This document shows positions 1 to 8,990 of a DNA stretch of 64,000 bases, piece after piece. Under the pieces are notes generated by a model that made no database searches, was not told where the DNA came from, and worked only from the letters and a program-made list of their open reading frames with translations. The stretch lies in assembly GCA_042663485.1 (NCBI GenBank), contig JBHTAF010000003.1; one strand, written 5' to 3'. The first letter of the stretch is position 1. Every line of letters starts with the position of its first letter. Origin of the DNA: Natronosalvus sp042663485 (GTDB lineage: Archaea > Halobacteriota > Halobacteria > Halobacteriales > Natrialbaceae). A program made the translations under genes and the position numbers.

Positions 1-2242
1 TCGCCGAGTCCCTCGAGGTGCGACCACGACCTCGTTTGCGGAAGAAGTCCGCGACTATTTCGGGCGTTTCGACTGGGCGACCGGCGTCGATCGAGTGAGC
101 GAGCCGAACGTACTGGGCGCAGCTCCACGCGAGGGGCGTCGCAGCCGCCGTTCCGCTGCCGAACGTCCAGCCGAACTCGGTCGAGTCTTCGCTGTCCCAG
201 ACCTGTTCTGGAAGCATTCGGCCGCTGTTGGCGAAGCCGGTCATCGTCTCCAGGAGGGCCGTCGGCTCGAGGTCGGCGTCGGTCTCGTCGGCGAGCAGTT
301 CGTACTCGCCACGTTCGCCCGTGAAGATGGGCCATAGTCGCCCCTTGCCCGCGTGGGTGAGCGACCAGGGTGCGCCCGCGCCGTCCGGTCCGTCGGCGGT
401 CTGTTCGCCGTAGCCGTCGCCGTTGTAGCGGTACCACGCGGGGCCGTGGGGCGTGTCGACGCGGATCGTCTCGTCGACGACGGCGAGCGAGTTGCGGACG
501 ACCTCGTCGTCCCAGGGGTGGATTCCGAGTCGGACCAGCTCGAGAAAGCCCGCGTCGACGATTTCGCGCTCGTCGAGCGTCAGGCCGCCGTTGGCGAGGG
601 TCCGCTCGCTCGTCTCGTCGGGCCGGCCGTCAACGCTCACGCGAACGTAGTAGGGCGCGTCGTGCTCGTCGGTTCCGGAGTCCGTGGCGCACCACTCCTC
701 GACGCCACGCGACCAGTCGTCGGCAACCGCGAGGTAGCGGATGGCGTCCTCGTCCTCGCCCGCGCGGTCGGCGAACCACGCCGCACAGACGAGCCCCGCG
801 ATCTCGGCGGCGATCGTGCTCGGAGAGTAGCCCACCTCTTCCTCCCAGCGCTCCTGTTCGCTGTCGGGCCCGCTTCGCAGGATATACTCCGCGATGGTCC
901 GCACGTCGTCGTAGTCGTAGCTGGCCTGATCGAGCCCGTGGCCGTGGCGGTTCGCGAGCTGGTAGGCCATCACGACCGGGAACGAAATATTGTCCAGTTG
1001 CTCGCCACCCCATCGCGTGGTCCCCTCGAGGTAGGTGTTCTGGGGGAGGAAGCCGTCGTCCTCGAGCTGGTAGCGAAAGAGGTACGCCGTGGCGTCGATC
1101 GCGCTCTCGACGTCGCCCATCGCCTCGAAGGCGGTCGAGACCTGGTAGAGGTCGCGCGACCAGACGAAGTTGTAGCCGTAGTCCGCCGCTTCGGTGGCCT
1201 CGACACCAGTCCCCCAGGGGACCGAGGGAGACGCGAGGCCCGCCCCGGCGAACGTCTTGTCCTCGACGGCCTTGAGAGTCATCGCCGCGAAGCCGTACTG
1301 GACGCGTCGGTCCGGATCGTCGGCGACGCTCGCGGGGACGTCGAGGTCCGCGAGATACGACCGCCAGGAGTCGACGTAGTCCTCGCGAATCGTCTCGAAG
1401 CCGCGCTCGAGTGCGCGCCTCGATTCCGCCCGTGCCGCGTCCGTATCCGCCTCGGTCGCGAATCCGAGCGCGACCTCGGTCTCGAGGGTAGAAACACCCG
1501 TCTCGACGCGAGCGCCGAGCGAGACGATTCCCTCGCCCGAAGCCGCGGCCCCGTCGTCCCCCTCGAGCGGTTCCGTCCCGTTCTCGCCGCCCTCGCGGAC
1601 CGCGGCCCAGTCGAAGCCGTCCGCGGCCTCGAGTGCTAGCGCAACGCGGTAGGGCTCGCCGTCCTGGTCGTGGATGACGGTCGACCCGCCTTCCGTGTCG
1701 TACGCGACGAGGCCGTGGTCGCTAGTCTCGCCCACGCGTTCGGCGCGGGTGTGGACGCCTCGTGCGGATGGCGTCGGCTGGCCGACGACGTAGACGTCGT
1801 ACTCGGTGGGCGCGTCGGCCGCGTCGAAGGCGAGCGAACAGCACAGGGCCTCGCTCTCGGTATCGACGGCGGTTTCGACGGTCAGCGTCCAGTCGTGGCC
1901 CGCCGCCGTCTCACGAAACCGGTGCTCGTAGACGAGTGCGTCGTCGGCCGTCGGTGTCACGGTGCGCTCGAGCGAATCGCTCGCGCGCTGGGTTGGTCGA
2001 CTCGTTCGTGCCACGTAGCCGTCACCGTCGGTGACGACGAACGACAGCGTTCGCAGGTTCATCACGTCCACGCGCGGGAACCGCGGTTCGGTGATCGCTC
2101 CGTCGGTCAGAGTACACCAGACACGCGTTGGATCGTCGGTGTCGTAGTCCTGGGGCGTCTCGAGCCCGTACGTTTCGCCGCTCGCCCAGTTCACGGCGGG
2201 GAATCGATTCGAGTCGTCGTGGGTCGAATTCGGTGTCGTCAT
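1..2242 (-). CDS. GH15 glucoamylase/glucodextranase-type glycoside hydrolase, C-terminus cut by window edge
   Basis: Exo-acting alpha-glucan hydrolase expected to release glucose from starch or dextrin ends. I translated the minus strand from the ATG at 2242. It stays open for 747 codons to the window edge, so the C-terminus is missing. Residues about 1-270 look like the beta-sandwich N domain of glucodextranase-like GH15 enzymes, followed by the (alpha/alpha)6 catalytic domain (YNFVWSRDLYQ). WEEEVGYSPST near residues 466-476 carries the expected general acid, and LPEQVWD near 676-682 the expected general base. No signal peptide is visible, suggesting cytoplasmic action on imported maltodextrin. 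It is divergent from the ABC ATPase at 2470, with which it shares a 227-bp promoter region. Exact substrate (starch, dextran or trehalose-like) cannot be read from sequence. Confidence 0.88.
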   Translation of the reverse strand, partial: MTTPNSTHDDSNRFPAVNWASGETYGLETPQDYDTDDPTRVWCTLTDGAITEPRFPRVDVMNLRTLSFVVTDGDGYVARTSRPTQRASDSLERTVTPTADDALVYEHRFRETAAGHDWTLTVETAVDTESEALCCSLAFDAADAPTEYDVYVVGQPTPSARGVHTRAERVGETSDHGLVAYDTEGGSTVIHDQDGEPYRVALALEAADGFDWAAVREGGENGTEPLEGDDGAAASGEGIVSLGARVETGVSTLETEVALGFATEADTDAARAESRRALERGFETIREDYVDSWRSYLADLDVPASVADDPDRRVQYGFAAMTLKAVEDKTFAGAGLASPSVPWGTGVEATEAADYGYNFVWSRDLYQVSTAFEAMGDVESAIDATAYLFRYQLEDDGFLPQNTYLEGTTRWGGEQLDNISFPVVMAYQLANRHGHGLDQASYDYDDVRTIAEYILRSGPDSEQERWEEEVGYSPSTIAAEIAGLVCAAWFADRAGEDEDAIRYLAVADDWSRGVEEWCATDSGTDEHDAPYYVRVSVDGRPDETSERTLANGGLTLDEREIVDAGFLELVRLGIHPWDDEVVRNSLAVVDETIRVDTPHGPAWYRYNGDGYGEQTADGPDGAGAPWSLTHAGKGRLWPIFTGERGEYELLADETDADLEPTALLETMTGFANSGRMLPEQVWDSEDSTEFGWTFGSGTAAATPLAWSCAQYVRLAHSIDAGRPVETPEIVADFFRKRGRGRTSRDSA

Positions 2243-2399
2243 GGGTATCTCAATGCGGTCTGCTCGCGTGCGCGTCGTCGGTCGATGGACGACCTACCCG
2301 CGGCCGCTCTCGAGGACTGGTGAAGCGAGTCTCGACCGAAAGTGCCAGCAGCCACTGGAATACGATACCGAATCTCACCCGGCCACAGATAAAAATACT

Positions 2400-2446
2400 A
2401 CGAAATAATGCATCATTCGTTTGAAATCGAGGAAAAGAATTATATG
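2400..2446 (+). promoter_or_regulatory. Imperfect dyad and TATA box of the ABC ATPase gene
   Basis: An AT-rich island in a GC-rich context. TATA-like GAATTATATG (2437-2446) ends about 24 nt before the ATG at 2470, the spacing of a leaderless haloarchaeal promoter. Just upstream, 2400-2420 is a near-palindrome: ACGAA and TTCGT arms around ATGCAT. Placement directly upstream of the TATA box suits an activator site. Which regulator binds is unknown; TrmB at 11316 is the obvious candidate, but the site does not match the TACT-N7/8-GAGTA consensus I recall for TrmB. Confidence 0.45.
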
Positions 2447-2469
2447 TGCGATTCACCCACACCTAGGAA

Positions 2470-3600
2470 ATGGCGAGTCTGAGAGTCGAGGACCTCCGGA
2501 AGGAGTACGACCGCGGAGAGATCGTCGCCGTCGACGATCTGAATCTCGAGGTCGAGGACGGCGAGTTCGTCACCGTCGTTGGGCCCTCGGGGTGTGGGAA
2601 GACGACGACGCTGCGAATGATCGCTGGCCTCGAAAAACCGACGACCGGGTCGATCTACCTCGGCGACGAGGAGGTCACGAGCCAGAGTGCCCGGGATCGA
2701 GACATCGCGATGGTGTTTCAGAATTACGCGCTGTATCCGCACAAGACGGTCTTCCAGAACATGGCCTTCGGCCTGCGGATGAGCACGGACCTGTCGAAAG
2801 CCGAGCGAGAGGAGAAAGTCCAGTGGGCAGCCGAGATGATGGACATCGAGGAACTCCTCGACCAGAAGCCCGACGAACTCTCCGGCGGCCAGAAACAGCG
2901 CGTCGCCCTCGGGCGAGCGATCGTCCGCGAACCCAAACTCTTCCTGTTCGACGAACCGCTCTCGAACCTCGACGCGAAGCTCCGGACCACGATGCGCGCC
3001 GAGATCCAGCGCCTCCAGGACGAACTCGGTATCACCTCCGTCTACGTCACCCACGACCAGGAGGAGGCGATGACCATGGGTGACAAAATCGTCATCCTCA
3101 ACGACGGCGAACTCCAGCAAGTCGGCGCGCCGACTCACGTCTACGACGAACCCGCGAACGCGTTCGTCGGCGGCTTCGTCGGTTCGCCGTCGATGAACTT
3201 CCTCGACATCGTCGCTCGCACGTCCGGCAACTCGCTGGTCCTCACCGACGGCGAGGACTTCCGCTACTCGCTATCGCCCGAGTACGCCGCCGATATCGAC
3301 GTCGAGGACGGACAGCCGGTCACGCTCGGCATCCGCCCCGAGGACGTCTACACGGCCGATCCCGGTTCGGACGGCATCCAGACGACGGTCGACGTCCTCG
3401 AGCCGATCGGGAGCGACAACTACCTCTACCTCGACGTCCACGACGACTTCATCGCTCGCGTCAACGCCGACGTCAAGCCCGCCGTGGGCGAGACCATCGA
3501 GATCACCTTCGACGAGTCGAAGATCCGACTCTTCGACCGTGATACCGGTGAGTCGTTGCTCCATCCTCAGCGACGTGAACCAGCGACCCCGGAAGCCTGA
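2470..3600 (+). CDS. Sugar ABC transporter ATP-binding protein, MalK/UgpC type
   Basis: ATPase subunit that powers a binding-protein-dependent sugar importer on the cytoplasmic face of the membrane. All ABC motifs are intact: Walker A GPSGCGKTT (38-46), Q-loop Gln84, signature LSGGQ (137-141), Walker B LFLFDE (157-162) and H-loop His195. The 376-aa length and the beta-rich C-terminal third (about 240-360, TOBE/MOBE type) are those of the MalK/UgpC/MsmX group rather than amino-acid or peptide importers. The start at 2470 fits the promoter spacing. No permease or binding-protein gene lies beside it here, so it either serves a transporter encoded beyond the left edge or is shared by several. The glucoamylases, GH13 enzyme and TrmB nearby point to maltodextrin or a related sugar. 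Confidence 0.93.
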   Translation: MASLRVEDLRKEYDRGEIVAVDDLNLEVEDGEFVTVVGPSGCGKTTTLRMIAGLEKPTTGSIYLGDEEVTSQSARDRDIAMVFQNYALYPHKTVFQNMAFGLRMSTDLSKAEREEKVQWAAEMMDIEELLDQKPDELSGGQKQRVALGRAIVREPKLFLFDEPLSNLDAKLRTTMRAEIQRLQDELGITSVYVTHDQEEAMTMGDKIVILNDGELQQVGAPTHVYDEPANAFVGGFVGSPSMNFLDIVARTSGNSLVLTDGEDFRYSLSPEYAADIDVEDGQPVTLGIRPEDVYTADPGSDGIQTTVDVLEPIGSDNYLYLDVHDDFIARVNADVKPAVGETIEITFDESKIRLFDRDTGESLLHPQRREPATPEA

Positions 3601-3603
3601 TCG

Positions 3604-3613
3604 CGTTTTTTCC
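3604..3613 (+). terminator. T-run terminator after the ABC ATPase gene
   Basis: A run of six T (GCGTTTTTTC) directly after the stop codon, in otherwise GC-rich DNA. Archaeal termination commonly uses such T-tracts without a strong hairpin. It lies between converging genes. Confidence 0.5.
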
Positions 3614-3669
3614 GATCACTCACCCCGTTTCCGCAGTGCTGTCGAACGGTTCGACGTTACCGTCGTCGA

Positions 3670-5151
3670 TCAGAACCCGATCGGTCCGAGGTCGACGTGC
3701 CTCTCGAGCAGCGACGCCGCTCGGTCGTACGGCGACTCCTCGTCGTCGACCCGGGAACGCGGCCGAGGCACACTCGCCGACTCGAACACCGACGCGAGGA
3801 ACGCTTCGCGGACGCAATCGTTCTCGAACAGGCCGTGCAGGTAGGTTCCGACCACCAGCCCCGAGGCACAGCTCTCCGGACCGAACGGCTGGGGGGCCGG
3901 TGCCGTGAGCGTGGTTCGTCCCATCCGGATCTCGTAACCGGTGACTGTTCCCGCGATGCCGAACGGTCCGTCGCCGCTTACCGACCGCGAGACGCGCTCG
4001 ACACGCTTCTCGGACGAAAACCGCGTTTCGACCGGTAAGAGCCCGACACCCTCAGCGGTGTCGACGTCTCGGGTGCTCTCGAGGGCGGCATTCTCGAGGC
4101 GCTCGCCGAGCAATTGATAGCCGCCACACAGGCCGACGATCGGTCCCTCGAAGGCCCGGAGGTGGTCGTCGAACCCGGCGTCGACGAGCGCCTGCAGATC
4201 GTCGACGGTATTCTTCGAGCCCGGAACGATCACCGCATCGGCGTCGGTCAGATCTGCCTCGAGCGGCACGTACTCCACGCGAACGCCCGGTTCGCTACTC
4301 AGGGGCTCGAGGTCGGTGAAGTTCGAGATCCGGGGGAGCCGTGGGACCGCTATCGTCACCGATCGACCAGCGGGATCGTCGTCGCCGACGGTACGCGACT
4401 CGTTCGCGTTCAGGTCGGGGACGGAGACGCTGTCCTCCGCGGGCAACCCGGGGTCGTCGTGGGGGACCACCCCGAGAATCGGCACGCCGGTCCGGGCTTC
4501 GAGTTCCTCGATGCCGGAGGTCAGGAGCGACGGATCGCCCCGAAACTTTGTGATGATCGCACCAGCGACCCGTTCCCGGAGGTCGTCTGGGACGAGCTCG
4601 AGCGTCCCGTACAGGCTGGCGAACGCGCCGCCGCGTTCGATATCGACCGCGATAACGACGTCGGCGTCGGCGAACCGCGCGGTTTCGACGTTGGCCAGGT
4701 CCCGGTCGTGGAGGTTGATTTCAGCGATGCTTCCGGCCCCTTCCGCGACGATTACGTCGTGATCCGCCGCGAGACGCTCGTGGGACTCCTCGGCGGCGCG
4801 TCGGGCGACCGACCAGTGGTCGTCGTAGTACTCCCCGGCACTGACGTTTGCGACCGCCTCGCCGTGAACGATCAGTTGGCTCTCGCCATCCCCTCTCGGT
4901 TTCAGCAGAACTGGGTTGACGTCGGTCGACGGAACGACGCCGGCCGCCCGCGACTGGACGTACTGGGATACCCCAATTTCGCCCCACGTCCCGTCGGGCG
5001 CGAGTGCCACTCGAGCGTTGTTGCTCATGTTCTGGGCCTTGAATGGGGCCACGGAGACGCCCCGTCGAGCCAGGAGTCGACAGAGTCCAGCCGCGAGCGT
5101 GCTCTTGCCGACGTGACTCGCGGTACCGGCGATGAGGACGGTTTCAGTCAT
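3670..5151 (-). CDS. cobQ: Cobyric acid synthase (glutamine-hydrolysing)
   Basis: Amidates the b, d, e and g side chains of adenosylcobyrinate a,c-diamide with glutamine and ATP to give adenosylcobyrate (CbiP in the anaerobic nomenclature). The N-terminal dethiobiotin-synthetase-like domain starts with IAGTASHVGKST and continues FKAQNMSNN. The C-terminal class-I amidotransferase domain has nucleophile Cys342 (GLCGGYQLLG) and the YLHGLFEND histidine. Length of 493 aa is normal. I prefer the ATG at 5151 over an upstream one at 5184, because family proteins begin at MTETVLIAGT. CobB lies upstream on the same strand but 248 nt away, so co-transcription is possible, not certain. The gap contains no convincing gene or cobalamin riboswitch. 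Confidence 0.95.
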   Translation of the reverse strand: MTETVLIAGTASHVGKSTLAAGLCRLLARRGVSVAPFKAQNMSNNARVALAPDGTWGEIGVSQYVQSRAAGVVPSTDVNPVLLKPRGDGESQLIVHGEAVANVSAGEYYDDHWSVARRAAEESHERLAADHDVIVAEGAGSIAEINLHDRDLANVETARFADADVVIAVDIERGGAFASLYGTLELVPDDLRERVAGAIITKFRGDPSLLTSGIEELEARTGVPILGVVPHDDPGLPAEDSVSVPDLNANESRTVGDDDPAGRSVTIAVPRLPRISNFTDLEPLSSEPGVRVEYVPLEADLTDADAVIVPGSKNTVDDLQALVDAGFDDHLRAFEGPIVGLCGGYQLLGERLENAALESTRDVDTAEGVGLLPVETRFSSEKRVERVSRSVSGDGPFGIAGTVTGYEIRMGRTTLTAPAPQPFGPESCASGLVVGTYLHGLFENDCVREAFLASVFESASVPRPRSRVDDEESPYDRAASLLERHVDLGPIGF

Positions 5152-5399
5152 TCGTGTTCGACCCCCTCGAGAACGGGGCAGCACGCACCTGTGGTCGTCC
5201 GACGCCCACGTTCGTACCGTTCGGTGGCACAGTCCGACGCATTACTGACTCGCTCGGCTGGCGGGCGCAAAATGGTGGCGTTTCCCGTTCCCGAACCGGA
5301 CGCGTTCTCTCAGCTGCTCGAAGATACCTGATGCCCGACGTCTCCGGTCTCCACGATCACCGGCACTGACGGGTCGAGTGTCCGCAGATGCCAGGGGCC

Positions 5400-6725
5400 T
5401 CAGCGGCTGTAACCGCCGTCGTTCGCCGCAACAGCCTCGAGGAACCGGTCGAACGCGCCGCTCTCTGGATGGACGTGCGCGTACGTTCCGAGGGACGCGT
5501 ACTCGAGCAGGCCGTCGGCGTCGCCGGTGATCCCCTCGCCGCGTCGCACCTCGAAGGCGAACCGTGCGTCGGTGGCCGCGTCGGTCCGGGAGTAGTGAAA
5601 CTCGTGACCGCGGAGGGTGTCGCCGGCCCGGGCGGTGAGCCCGTCGCGCGTGGCCGCGAGTTCGACGTGATCGAGGGCCTGGTAGCGCTCGCACATCGTC
5701 ACGTTCGCCGGCAAAATCCCGGCCATTCGGTGGCGTTCGCCGTCGACCGTCGTCAACGACTCCGCCATCGCCATCAACCCGCCGCACTCGCCGAATACCG
5801 GAACTCCCTCGCTCGCCCGTGCCTCGAGTTCTGCGAGCGTTCCCCCGGCGGACAGGTCGGCGGCGTGGAGCTCCGGATAGCCGCCGGGGAGGTAGACGCC
5901 GTCGCAGTCGGGGACCGGGTCGCCCGCTACAGGGGAAAAGGTTCGGACGGCAGCACGTGTGCGCAGCCGCTCGATCGTCGCCGGATACCGAAAGCAGAAC
6001 GCCCGGTCAGACGCGACCGCGATACGGGCGTCGCCCCCGGCGGCGGGTTCGTCGACCGACGGCGGTTTCGGGGGTGAGCGAGCGAGCGAAACCAACCGGT
6101 CGACGTCGAGGTCGGCGGCCGTTCGCAGCGCATTCGCCTCGAGCGGCGCCTCCTCCCCGGTGTGTAACCCGAGGTGCCGGTCGGGAATCTCGAGGTCCGG
6201 ATGCGGCGAGACGCGGCCGAAGTACGCCAGGTCTTCCGGGAGTGCATTTCTGATTCCGTCCTCGTGACGGCCGCCGTGAGCGCGCTGGGCGACGATTCCG
6301 GCCACCTCGACGTCGCGGTCGGCGATCTCGGCGTAGCGGCGAAATCCGAGCGCCGTCGCAGCCATGCTCTCCATCCCGGCAGCGGCGTCGACCACGAGGA
6401 CGACGGGGAGGTCGAGCGCCTCGGCGAGCCTCGCCGTACTCGAGACGTCGCCGTCGTACAGCCCCATCATTCCCTCGATGACGCAGATATCCCCCTCGCC
6501 GCGGTGATAATTTCGGCGCGTCCCCTCGACGCCCTCGAGCCACGGGTCGAGCGTTCTCGAGGGGCGACTCGCTGTGGCCTCGTGGTGACTCGGATCGATG
6601 AAGTCCGGGCCCGCTTTCGCAGGTTGGACGTCGTAGCCGGCGTCTTCGAGGACCCGGATCGTCGCGAGCGTCGCGACAGTCTTGCCGACGCCGGAACTCG
6701 TACCGGCGAGGACGAACCCGTTCAC
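5400..6725 (-). CDS. cobB: Cobyrinate a,c-diamide synthase
   Basis: ATP- and glutamine-dependent amidation of cobyrinate (or hydrogenobyrinate) at the a and c carboxylates (also called CbiA). The N-terminal P-loop-like motif GTSSGVGKT (8-16) is followed by AKAGPDFIDPSHH, typical of the family. The C-terminal glutaminase-like domain has PGGYPE (280-285) and the nucleophile Cys314 in FGECGGLMAM. Length (441 aa) is complete. It acts just before CobQ in the pathway, and the two lie in the same direction. The early corrin-ring genes are not in this window, so these may serve salvage or complete a pathway encoded elsewhere. Position between two glucan hydrolase clusters is unusual. Confidence 0.95.
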   Translation of the reverse strand: MNGFVLAGTSSGVGKTVATLATIRVLEDAGYDVQPAKAGPDFIDPSHHEATASRPSRTLDPWLEGVEGTRRNYHRGEGDICVIEGMMGLYDGDVSSTARLAEALDLPVVLVVDAAAGMESMAATALGFRRYAEIADRDVEVAGIVAQRAHGGRHEDGIRNALPEDLAYFGRVSPHPDLEIPDRHLGLHTGEEAPLEANALRTAADLDVDRLVSLARSPPKPPSVDEPAAGGDARIAVASDRAFCFRYPATIERLRTRAAVRTFSPVAGDPVPDCDGVYLPGGYPELHAADLSAGGTLAELEARASEGVPVFGECGGLMAMAESLTTVDGERHRMAGILPANVTMCERYQALDHVELAATRDGLTARAGDTLRGHEFHYSRTDAATDARFAFEVRRGEGITGDADGLLEYASLGTYAHVHPESGAFDRFLEAVAANDGGYSR

Positions 6726-6850
6726 GATCGATCGACCCCGGTCGCGAAGGATTTGGTCGGCGACGGGTTCGTCGACGTTGCGGACGGGCAGACGCGGATC
6801 GGCTTCGATTCGCTCATCGAGACTCAGTTCGTTCGCGGTTGGACAGCCCG

Positions 6851-6862
6851 AAGAAAAAAGTT
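6851..6862 (-). terminator. T-run terminator after GH15 gene (minus strand)
   Basis: Read on the minus strand, ATAACTTTTTTCTTC follows the GH15 stop codon (6895) by about 35 nt and precedes cobB. This is the only T-tract in the 169-bp gap, and it suggests that GH15 and cobB are not one transcript. Confidence 0.45.
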
Positions 6863-6894
6863 ATCGAGGCGAGCACGCCCGGACGTCGTCACCG

Positions 6895-8967
6895 TCAGTT
6901 CGAGACCGGCGTCGAGCGCTCCCGTCGAACCGGCTCGTCGAGCTCGCGCAACTGCGCCACCGTCGCCAGCCGAAGCGCGTGGGGCCACCCGAGCGGCGTC
7001 GCGCTGTCGGGGGTGCCGTCGTCGAAGACCTGTTCGGGCAGGTAGCCCGACTCGAGGCAGAGACTCCCCCCGGGGAACAGCTCCGCGAGGAGGTCGCGGG
7101 CGCGCTCGAGGTACGCGTCGTCCTCGAAGAGCCGAGCGAGCGAGACGGCGGCGTTCGCCCCCCAGGCCGTCGAGACGGTCCAGATCTTCTCGTCCGCCTG
7201 TGTGCGGGTGCGCCAGTCGTCGCCCTCGAACCGGATCAACCCGGAGACGGCGTCGGTCTCCCGGGCGAGTCCGTCCAGCGTCGCGTCGACGTGCTGGCGC
7301 AGGCGTTCACGGCGCTCGTCGTCGATCGACTCGAGCGCGTCGTAGGCCGCGTGGGCGTCGACGAGCGCGAACGTGCTCGAGTCCAGCCGTGAGTCGAGGT
7401 CGCCGTCGCGTTCCCGGAGGGCGTAGATGCCGCGGTCGTCGTCCCAGAGTCGATCGAGGCCGCGGTAGACGGCCCGCGCCTGCTCGCGGGCGTGTACTCG
7501 CAACTCCTCGTCGATCGGGGCCCCCGCGACGGCGGCGTAGGCGTGGAGGAAGGTCGCGGCGGTATGGGTAAATCGGCCGGCCATGTTCTCCCAGGCGTTC
7601 TGGCAGGCGATCGGCAGGCCGTCCTCGGCGAGGGTGGCGTCGAGACCCGCCAGACCCCGCTCGATCACGGGTTCAGCCTCGCGGGCTCGCTCGTCGCTCG
7701 TCTCCGCGTACGTCGCGAGGTACGAGAGGACGCTGGCGGTCTGGTCGGCCTGGTAGTCCACGCCGTCGCCACCGATATGGTCGTTCGCCCAGCCAGGCGC
7801 GAGCGAACCGTCGTCGGGCCAGACCCGGTGGGGCCAGGTACCGTCCTCGAGTTGGACGTCGGCGTAGAACGCCGCGCTGTGTTCGTGGACGGTCTCGAGG
7901 TCCAGGTCGAGGGTATCCGCGCTCTCGAGGAGGAAGCGGGCGATTTCGGCGTCGTCGCGGAACCAGGTGTAGCCGTAGCCCCCGGAGTACTCGTAGTGGG
8001 GGTCGAAGTCGGGGCCGGCCATGCGACTGCCGCGTTCGCTCGAGAGGACGCCGAGGACGCGGAGGTCGTCGACGACGGCTGCGTGCTCGAGGTCCGCCGT
8101 CTTGGTCTCGGTCTCGGTCCCGGCTCCGGTCCCGGTCCCTGTCCCGGCATCGGCGCTTCCCTCCCGACCCGCGGAAATCGAGGGCGCCGCCGCCCGAATC
8201 GATTCGACGTCAGCGAGTGCGGTCGTTCGTTCGACGAGGTCCTCTACGACGGCCGACGAATCGGGCGCGTTGGTGAGACGGCTGATGACCGTCGCGCTCC
8301 CGTCCTCGAACGGTACGAAGCCGAGCACGTACCCGCCGAGTCGGCCGTCCTCGTACTGGCCCGTCTCCTCGCCTCGGGGGAAGTCCACGGGTTCGTCGTC
8401 GAGAACGTCCGCCAGTCGTTCGGGAAGCTGACCGGCGACCGTCTCGAAGGGGGGTTCGCTAACCAGGAAGTCGTGCTCCGCTCGATGGTACACCTCGACG
8501 ACGCCCGGGTCGTCGTAGACGAGTTGCCCGATCCGGTCGTCGCGTCCCCCTGGCGCGAACGAGACGAACGCCGCGAGCGCGTCGGCGCTCCCCTCGGCGA
8601 CGGTGACGTGGGTCACGTGCAAATCATCGAGCGTGAGGTCCAGGCGCTCGAGTTCGAGGTCGCGGTCCTCACCGGCGAAGGTCGTCTCGACCAGCGCTGT
8701 GTCGTCGACGTAGGTCTGGGACGTCGTCTCGAGTTCGTCGAGCCACCGTATCTCGCCGTCGACCCGGACGCCGAATCGAGAGCGGTCGATTCCGTAGCAG
8801 CCAGTGAGCGGATAGGAGAAGTCTCGGAGCGTTCCATCTCGGCCGACGTGGACGGTTCGGCCGGCCAGTCCAGAGAAACGGCCGCTCGTGGTCCGGCGCT
8901 CGCCGGGGAACGCGGTCGGGGCCCCCTGGTATCGCTTGTAGTCGTCGAGCGCGGCGCGTAGCGTCAT
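6895..8967 (-). CDS. GH15 glucoamylase-family glycoside hydrolase
   Basis: Second GH15 enzyme, predicted to remove glucose from the non-reducing ends of alpha-glucans or oligosaccharides in the cytoplasm (no signal peptide). The N-terminal beta-sandwich (about 1-270: GRTVHVGRDGTLRDFSYP) and the helical barrel (from about 310: YSGGYGYTWFRDDAEIARF) match the archaeal/bacterial glucoamylase type. Glu460 (AWENMAGRF) and Glu645 (YLPEQVFDD) stand at the expected acid and base positions. At 690 aa it is complete. It is clearly divergent from the GH15 at the left edge, so this is not a recent duplication. A low-complexity Gly/Thr/Glu linker (about 273-292) is inserted between the domains. Divergently placed to the GH13 gene, with a shared 138-bp control region. 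Confidence 0.92.
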   Translation of the reverse strand: MTLRAALDDYKRYQGAPTAFPGERRTTSGRFSGLAGRTVHVGRDGTLRDFSYPLTGCYGIDRSRFGVRVDGEIRWLDELETTSQTYVDDTALVETTFAGEDRDLELERLDLTLDDLHVTHVTVAEGSADALAAFVSFAPGGRDDRIGQLVYDDPGVVEVYHRAEHDFLVSEPPFETVAGQLPERLADVLDDEPVDFPRGEETGQYEDGRLGGYVLGFVPFEDGSATVISRLTNAPDSSAVVEDLVERTTALADVESIRAAAPSISAGREGSADAGTGTGTGAGTETETKTADLEHAAVVDDLRVLGVLSSERGSRMAGPDFDPHYEYSGGYGYTWFRDDAEIARFLLESADTLDLDLETVHEHSAAFYADVQLEDGTWPHRVWPDDGSLAPGWANDHIGGDGVDYQADQTASVLSYLATYAETSDERAREAEPVIERGLAGLDATLAEDGLPIACQNAWENMAGRFTHTAATFLHAYAAVAGAPIDEELRVHAREQARAVYRGLDRLWDDDRGIYALRERDGDLDSRLDSSTFALVDAHAAYDALESIDDERRERLRQHVDATLDGLARETDAVSGLIRFEGDDWRTRTQADEKIWTVSTAWGANAAVSLARLFEDDAYLERARDLLAELFPGGSLCLESGYLPEQVFDDGTPDSATPLGWPHALRLATVAQLRELDEPVRRERSTPVSN
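8100..8150. repeat. Hexanucleotide repeat coding for a Gly-Thr/Glu-Thr linker inside GH15
   Basis: About eight degenerate copies of GGTCTC/GGTCCC/GGCTCC units in a row. On the minus strand they encode the linker AGTGTGTGAGTETETKT between the two GH15 domains. Such in-frame hexamer runs expand and contract by strand slippage. Confidence 0.75.
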
Positions 8968-8990
8968 TGACTCTCACCACGAACGGTGGG

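Noticed and set aside
353..1639. Long plus-strand frame of 428 codons
   Set aside because: It lies opposite a GH15 gene with clear catalytic motifs; its Arg/Val-rich composition is that of an antisense shadow in GC-rich DNA.
5272..5286. AACGCCACCATTT shared with the phnD promoter (57732-57744)
   Set aside because: Thirteen-base matches are expected many times by chance in a 64-kb window; there is no symmetry or TATA context at this copy.
5152..5399. Possible cobalamin riboswitch between cobB and cobQ
   Set aside because: I looked for a B12-box-like core and conserved stems and found only isolated short matches; archaeal cobalamin riboswitches would also be unexpected here.
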